From: Luteolibacter pohnpeiensis
GTDB taxonomy: Bacteria; Verrucomicrobiota; Verrucomicrobiia; Verrucomicrobiales; Akkermansiaceae
Assembly: GCF_016595435.1 (NCBI RefSeq)
Contig: NZ_JAENIJ010000003.1
Coordinates: 124,001-188,000, forward strand
Reading direction: 5' to 3'
DNA length: 64,000 nucleotides
The notes under the pieces were generated by a model. It was not told the DNA's origin. It did no database searches and worked only from the letters and a program-made list of their open reading frames with translations. Below, one piece after another: positions 59,774 to 64,000 of the stretch; within the stretch, counting starts at the first letter, position 1, and each line of letters opens with the position of its first letter. Both the position numbers and the translations under genes were made by a program.

Positions 59774-60471
59774 AGGTGATGCTGGTGGATGATGAGCCGG
59801 CAGCCCGGCGTGGCATGAAGCGTTTGTTAGAAAATCACGCGGATGTGCGGGTGATTGGTGAGGCGGATTGCATCGCTGCGGCACTTTCGATGTTAGAAGA
59901 ACGCTCTCCCGACGTTATTTTCCTGGATATCGAGCTTCCTGGGGGAAGTGGTTTTGATTTGCTTGGGATGTTGCCGGAAGAAACCAAGGTGATTTTTGTG
60001 ACCGCGCATACCCAGCACGCGGCCGCCGCGTTTGATGTCAGGGCGCTGGATTATTTGTTGAAGCCGGTTCGCCCGCAGCGGTTATCGGTTTCGTTGGATC
60101 GGGCGCGTGAAGCAAAATCGGCAAGAAACCTAAATGCTGAGCATCTAACACTTTCTGACAAACGGATGACGCGGGTGGTGCCATTGCGGAAAATTGCGGC
60201 CTTGATGGCAGATGGCGATCTTACTCGTTTTTTAATCTCCGGTGAGAGGTCGGCTCTGATCGGGGGGAATTTGGGTAGTTTTGTCCCGCGTTTATCAGCT
60301 GCCTCATTTGTGCGGATCAACCGCTCTTTGGTGATCAATCTCCGTGCCGTGGAGGCTTTGGAAACCATATCGCGGGATGCTGCTTCCTTGAGTTTGAGGG
60401 GCATTGAGGAGCCACTGATGTTGCGGCGAACCTCCGCTGCACGGGTGCGGGCGCTACTGTCTGGGGATTAG
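59767..60471 (+). CDS. LytTR-family response regulator
   Basis: A 234-residue DNA-binding regulator. The receiver domain (1-115) has MLVDDEPAARRGMKRLLEN, the phosphoacceptor in VIFLDIELPGGSGFDLL, and the KPV lysine in YLLKPVRPQRLSV. The C-terminal LytTR domain (about 135-234) contains LRKIAALMADGDLTRFLIS and FVRINRSLVINLRAVEALE. It overlaps the kinase gene by 7 bp and probably controls a small regulon, often envelope or uptake functions. LytTR targets are direct repeats; none is obvious next to it. Confidence 0.95.
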   Translation: MLEVMLVDDEPAARRGMKRLLENHADVRVIGEADCIAAALSMLEERSPDVIFLDIELPGGSGFDLLGMLPEETKVIFVTAHTQHAAAAFDVRALDYLLKPVRPQRLSVSLDRAREAKSARNLNAEHLTLSDKRMTRVVPLRKIAALMADGDLTRFLISGERSALIGGNLGSFVPRLSAASFVRINRSLVINLRAVEALETISRDAASLSLRGIEEPLMLRRTSAARVRALLSGD

Positions 60472-60667
60472 GTGTTTGAAGGACTGTAGAACTTGCCCAT
60501 TTCATCAGATAATTTGCCCAATTCAGCGGAAAAGCGGTGCGTGCCCTAGGTGGATCACCGAGACTTTGGGAGCTCGTCCCAGCCCAAATGGATCTGGATC
60601 TCCAGATTGGTTTTCAAGGTGGCGAATACGGATTTTGATGGCCAGCGGCCCCCCACCAGAGGAAGTT
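60472..60667. other. Convergent intergenic region
   Basis: A 196-bp gap between the LytTR gene (plus) and the GH57 gene (minus). I see no gene, hairpin terminator or repeat. Confidence 0.5.
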
Positions 60668-61915
60668 TTATCCCTTTTTGCTTTCGCTGGTCCGCTGGTC
60701 ATCGAGTCCGGCGGATGCTGCAGCTGCATCCTCTTTTTCCTGGGCCCTGCGTAGGTGGATTTGTAAATCCGCGAGGACGTTCATAAAATAAATATAGGCG
60801 TCGTATGGACTCGGATACGGAGTGAAATAAGAATGCACGCTTCCGTCAGTGCCACCTTTGGTCGACATCCAATAGAAGTGATCCGAAGTTTGCATCTTCG
60901 CCCAGGTATGGGTTAGGTCCGGATCCTTGACCGCCAGCACCGCCTCTTCAAGCCGGTGAACTTTGGCGATGGCTTCCTGTTGCATGACATTTCCCATCCA
61001 GGCAGAAAGATCCCGCTCTTCATCGGCCCATGAGGTGATGAACTGGCAATCGTAAACTCGGGATGCGCGATAGAGATCGACTGCTTCCGATGGCGTGACC
61101 CATTGGGAACCGGCTTCGATGATCGCTTCCGGTAGAGCTTGCCAGAATTCGAACACACCGGAGTCTTTCCATTGATGTTCGCCGATCGATTCGTAGTCCA
61201 TGAATAGATTCACGACATCGCCGGGGGAATTCACGATCCAGGAAGCGAACTTTTCCGGGGTGAGCGGGTATTCGCACCAATTTTTATCGGAAAAGCGAAA
61301 TCCAAGATCGTCTGATAAGCCGATATTCCGCAGCAGAGTTTTGACGCGGGCGGTATCGGGCGCGCGGTATAAAAAGTTTGGCGACTGCCCCATCATGGTG
61401 CGTTCAACGGCCTCCGCAATGACGCCATCGAATCCCATGGTTTCCGCTTTGGCGGCGATGGCATTGTTATAGATCAACTCGGTATTTCGAAATACCCGCG
61501 GACGGACTGAGAAAACATCTTCGACCTTGTCCAAGTGAAGCTGCACCTGGCGCTCGAATTCCCGATTCGAATGCACAAAGGCCAATGAATGATAATAGGT
61601 TTCCGCGAGAATCTCGACACTACCAGTGGCGATGAGCTCCTGAAATGATTCCAGCACATCCGGCCGATATCGCTCCATTTGTTCGATCACCATTCCGCTG
61701 ATTGATAACGCCATGCGGAAGCGGCCCTGGTGTTCTTCGAGCAGTTGCTTGAACATCCGGTTGGCCGGGAGGTAGCACTTTTCCGCGACTTTGTTCAGGA
61801 TACCGGCATTCATTCCATCGTCTTCGTAGAACGCGTGTTCGCCGATTCTGAAGAAATCGTATGGGATGAGCCGGTTAGGTTGATGAACCTGGAGATAAAG
61901 GCAGACGTCGGGCAT
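60668..61915 (-). CDS. Alpha-amylase/glucanotransferase of family GH57
   Basis: A 415-residue enzyme from the ATG at 61915 (MPDVCLYLQVHQPNRLIPYD), 86 bp after the GT4 stop; a longer frame upstream lacks homology. GH57 motifs are visible: YLQVHQPNRL (motif 1), MALSISGMVIEQMERYRPD, AETYYHSLAF, the nucleophile Glu in VFRNTELIYNNAIAA, and the acid Asp in LFMDYESIGEHQWKDS. It hydrolyses or rearranges alpha-1,4-glucans such as glycogen. There is no signal peptide, so it is intracellular. It is probably cotranscribed with the glycosyltransferase just upstream. Confidence 0.92.
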   Translation of the reverse strand: MPDVCLYLQVHQPNRLIPYDFFRIGEHAFYEDDGMNAGILNKVAEKCYLPANRMFKQLLEEHQGRFRMALSISGMVIEQMERYRPDVLESFQELIATGSVEILAETYYHSLAFVHSNREFERQVQLHLDKVEDVFSVRPRVFRNTELIYNNAIAAKAETMGFDGVIAEAVERTMMGQSPNFLYRAPDTARVKTLLRNIGLSDDLGFRFSDKNWCEYPLTPEKFASWIVNSPGDVVNLFMDYESIGEHQWKDSGVFEFWQALPEAIIEAGSQWVTPSEAVDLYRASRVYDCQFITSWADEERDLSAWMGNVMQQEAIAKVHRLEEAVLAVKDPDLTHTWAKMQTSDHFYWMSTKGGTDGSVHSYFTPYPSPYDAYIYFMNVLADLQIHLRRAQEKEDAAAASAGLDDQRTSESKKG

Positions 61916-62001
61916 GGGTTTAGACGGTGACAGGTCGGACAGGCTCAGTCCGGGGGAAACTTTTCGGGTTGGGATAAAGCGGGAGCAGTCGTCATTCCGA
62001 T

Positions 62002-63303
62002 TCAGGTGGTAACTTCCTGATAAATTTCCAAAACCTTTAAGGCGGCGGCATCCCAAGTGGAGGCTTCCATATCAGCCTTGGCTTGTGCCACCACGGCTTG
62101 GCGCAACTCGTCATCAGAAAGTAGATCGATGATATGTTTTGCCATTTTTTCAACGTCCCAGAAATCGGCGGTCAGTGCGCCTTTGAGAACTTCGGCCACC
62201 CCGGACTGTTTTGAAATCACGGCGGGGATGCCAAATTGTGCCGCCTCCAGAGCCGATAAGCCGAATGGTTCGGAAACCGATGGCATGCAGTAAACATCGG
62301 TCATGGAAAGGAGATCGTTCACCTTTTCTTTATTGAGAAAGCCGGTGAAATGGAAATGTCCACCAAGACCGCGGAAGGCTCCGGTCTCAATGAGCGGGCG
62401 AAGTTTTTCGCCGGTGCCAGCTACAACAAATCGGACATTCGGATTTTCCGCCAGAACGCGGGATGCGATTTCCAGGAAGAACTCGGGACCTTTCTGAGCG
62501 GTAAGGCGCCCGAGGAAGAGTACCAATTTCTCAGGGAATTTCTTCTTGGTAAGGAAGGCATCCACTGGATCCGCTCCATTGTGGACCGGATGAACTTTCG
62601 CAGGATCAATTCCATAATGGGAAACGACAATTTCCCCGGTGTAGGAACTGACTGGAATGACCGCATCAGCTTCTTCCATGCCATACTTTTCGATGTCAAA
62701 AATCCAACCACGGGCATCTGCTCCGGCGCGATCGTATTGTGAGGCATGAAGGTGGACCACCAACGGTTTGCCGGTCGCTTTCTTCACTTCCACCCCTGCA
62801 AGGAAAGTGACCCAGTCATGAGCGTGGACGACATCGAAGTCCTCAAGCATGGCCAATTTGGCGGCAACTTTGGAAAATTCGACGACTTTCGCCCCCAGAT
62901 CCGGGCCGTAGAGTTCGCCGATTTTGAACGAATCGAGCTGTTTGCGAGTGGTTTCTGAGAATCGAATTTCCCCACCCGGAAATAGTTCCAGGGTTTCCAG
63001 GATTTCAATGGAAGTCGGCTCATCGGCGTAAGGATCGATGTGAATCGGGATTTCCCGAACCTGAGCGAAGCTTTCGTATTGATAGCGACTTTCGACCGTT
63101 TCCAGTTCTTCGACGGTGATCTGATTCAATCCGCGCAGGCGAAATCCGTCAAAATTTGCCTCTGGCGCACTGCGGGGAACGATGACGGTGAGATCCACAT
63201 ATTGGGAAAGCGCTCGTGATAACCCGAGGCAGGCGACGCCAAGGCCACCATTTATCAAGGGAGGAAACTCCCAACCCAATTTGAGGACTCGCAGACGATT
63301 CAT
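62002..63303 (-). CDS. GT4-family glycosyltransferase, glycogen-synthase-like
   Basis: A 433-residue retaining glycosyltransferase of GT-B fold. The N-terminal part reads KLGWEFPPLINGGLGVACLG, then VVHAHDWVTFLAGVEVKKAT and VVHLHASQYDRAGADARGW. The C-terminal half has FLGRLTAQKGPEFFLEIASR and the E-x7-E motif in SVSEPFGLSALEAAQFGIP. Such GT4 proteins make alpha-glucan or glycosylate lipid/polysaccharide acceptors. The GH57 partner on the same strand points to alpha-glucan metabolism. It is distinct from the GT5 synthase at 44.6 kb. Confidence 0.9.
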   Translation of the reverse strand: MNRLRVLKLGWEFPPLINGGLGVACLGLSRALSQYVDLTVIVPRSAPEANFDGFRLRGLNQITVEELETVESRYQYESFAQVREIPIHIDPYADEPTSIEILETLELFPGGEIRFSETTRKQLDSFKIGELYGPDLGAKVVEFSKVAAKLAMLEDFDVVHAHDWVTFLAGVEVKKATGKPLVVHLHASQYDRAGADARGWIFDIEKYGMEEADAVIPVSSYTGEIVVSHYGIDPAKVHPVHNGADPVDAFLTKKKFPEKLVLFLGRLTAQKGPEFFLEIASRVLAENPNVRFVVAGTGEKLRPLIETGAFRGLGGHFHFTGFLNKEKVNDLLSMTDVYCMPSVSEPFGLSALEAAQFGIPAVISKQSGVAEVLKGALTADFWDVEKMAKHIIDLLSDDELRQAVVAQAKADMEASTWDAAALKVLEIYQEVTT

Positions 63304-63425
63304 GGTTGATTAATCGCCACGATAGCCAGTCTGGTTCATATTCAAGCGTTCGTGACTAGGTGAATTACTTAGCAATGTCCGGGCCAATATGATTTGGGAT
63401 TAATTCATTTAGTGAACGCATGATG

Positions 63426-63461
63426 AATTGGGTTATTAGAGATTAATGTAATCTCCCAATT
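63426..63461 (-). other. Hairpin downstream of the partial unknown gene
   Basis: Inner arms GAGATTA (63439-63445) and TAATCTC (63449-63455) with a 3-nt loop; outer arms AATTGG (63426-63431) and CCAATT (63456-63461) with a 7-nt bulge on one side. It lies just past the stop at 63464. There is no U-tract, so it may be a transcript-stabilising hairpin or a weak terminator. Confidence 0.45.
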
Positions 63462-63463
63462 GA

Positions 63464-64000
63464 TTAATCCGCACTGAGGAATTTTTGATCCTGAAAGTTA
63501 AGTGACTGAACTTTACCATCCTTATCATCATATAGCAAAACGACATAATTTCCCTCCTGGGCAACCGGGATGGATTCAATATTACCGTCTTTGGATTTGA
63601 GAGGAACGTAGCCTCGAGGGTAGGTGATGGCGGCTTTTGCCACAGCAAGACGTTTGACGTAAACTGGCGTCCATTTGCCTTCTGGATCGCGCATTTCCAC
63701 CTTCAGCTCGGGGGTTTGTGATACGGATACAAATGATGCAGTTTTTCCTTCGGGGACGTCCAGTTGCTTCAGGCGAAGAATCCGAATGGCCCAATACGCA
63801 GGTTTTTCATCGCTGGCAGGAACTTTTTCGGCGAAAGGAATCAGGATCGTGGTGTCATCGTTTTCGACCTTCACCTTGGTGGTGCCTTCTTCGGTTCCTT
63901 CGCGGCTGATGGTCACTTCGTGGGTGCCAGCTTTCAGGCCTAGCCCGCCAGTGACATCGCCGAGATTGTATCCGGTTGGATTGATGTCACTGCCATCGAT
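63464..64000 (-). CDS. Protein of unknown function, 5' truncated by the window edge
   Basis: The frame stays open to base 64000, so only the C-terminal 178 residues are visible. They are beta-rich and contain TGYNLGDVTGGLGLKAGTHE, VTISREGTEEGTTKVKVEND and YVPLKSKDGNIESIPVAQEG, ending QSLNFQDQKFLSAD. The GLKAGTHEVTISREG segment resembles PEGA-like or carboxypeptidase-regulatory-like beta modules of surface proteins, but I cannot name a family. An internal GTG at 63916 is not a likely start, because homology-like sequence continues upstream. Confidence 0.65.
   Translation of the reverse strand: MDGSDINPTGYNLGDVTGGLGLKAGTHEVTISREGTEEGTTKVKVENDDTTILIPFAEKVPASDEKPAYWAIRILRLKQLDVPEGKTASFVSVSQTPELKVEMRDPEGKWTPVYVKRLAVAKAAITYPRGYVPLKSKDGNIESIPVAQEGNYVVLLYDDKDGKVQSLNFQDQKFLSAD

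Overview
The window looks like a piece of chromosome from a free-living Gram-negative bacterium of the Verrucomicrobiota, probably Verrucomicrobiales. This is an inference from content, not a database match. The support is a planctomycete/verrucomicrobial-type short sigma factor beside a membrane Ser/Thr kinase, a PEP-CTERM protein, TamB/TamA and TonB outer-membrane machinery, DUF6172 and DUF2288 housekeeping proteins, secreted TIM-barrel and beta-helix proteins, and an intergenic mosaic of short GC-rich palindromes. G+C is moderately high by eye, except for a clearly AT-richer stretch at about 0.64-2.6 kb. Many starts, including rpmG, rpsR, gapA and the phytochrome gene, lack an obvious Shine-Dalgarno. 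I see no tRNA, rRNA, IS element, prophage or CRISPR.

Layout. 0-3.3 kb: membrane Ser/Thr kinase ending in an SLBB domain (5' end outside the window), a small SLBB protein, and an ECF-type sigma factor. 3.4-7.6 kb: PEP-CTERM protein, rnhA, halogenase-like flavoprotein, DUF2288, mannose-6-phosphate isomerase. 7.6-13.5 kb: abutting tamB-tamA, then DUF6172. 13.5-14.2 kb: palindrome mosaic with an exact 42-bp tandem array. 14.2-17.5 kb: DUF485 plus acetate-type symporter, and an aldo/keto reductase-like protein. 17.5-22.9 kb: housekeeping (pheA, scpB, DksA-like, rpmG, rpsR, folE2, gapA). 23-32.4 kb: phospholipase D-like lipoprotein, secreted beta-helix protein, two tandem paralogous helical-repeat proteins, a secreted glycosidase-like protein, and a dicarboxylate/amino-acid symporter. 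32.4-36 kb: small stress proteins (DUF3309, CsbD), ndh under a Rex-like operator, polyprenyl synthase. 36-43.3 kb: two lipoproteins around trmO, an ACT protein, and a TrhO-RluA fusion. 43.3-46.1 kb: two small stress proteins and glycogen synthase. 46.1-49.6 kb: palindrome-rich leader, AraC regulator, heme oxygenase, and a bacteriophytochrome without a kinase. 49.6-51.7 kb: tmk and an M32 carboxypeptidase. 51.8-56.0 kb: a molybdate-type uptake locus. 56-60.5 kb: zinc-ribbon membrane protein, gph, a small membrane protein, and a LytS/LytTR two-component pair. 60.7-64 kb: GH57 amylase, GT4 glycosyltransferase, and a partial unknown gene.

The most striking unit is the molybdate-type locus. A ModE DNA-binding-domain protein is followed by a ModE-box-like palindrome, then an overlapping run of a TonB-dependent receptor, a small periplasmic protein of the sulfite-oxidase/molybdopterin fold without cysteine, ModA and ModB. 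No ModC gene is adjacent. This reads as active outer-membrane uptake of molybdate, tungstate or a Mo complex. Other coherent units are the bilin photoreceptor module (heme oxygenase makes the chromophore, phytochrome binds it, AraC gene alongside), alpha-glucan metabolism (GT5 synthase; separate GH57/GT4 pair), and redox control of NADH dehydrogenase by a perfect TTGTGAA-N4-TTCACAA palindrome.
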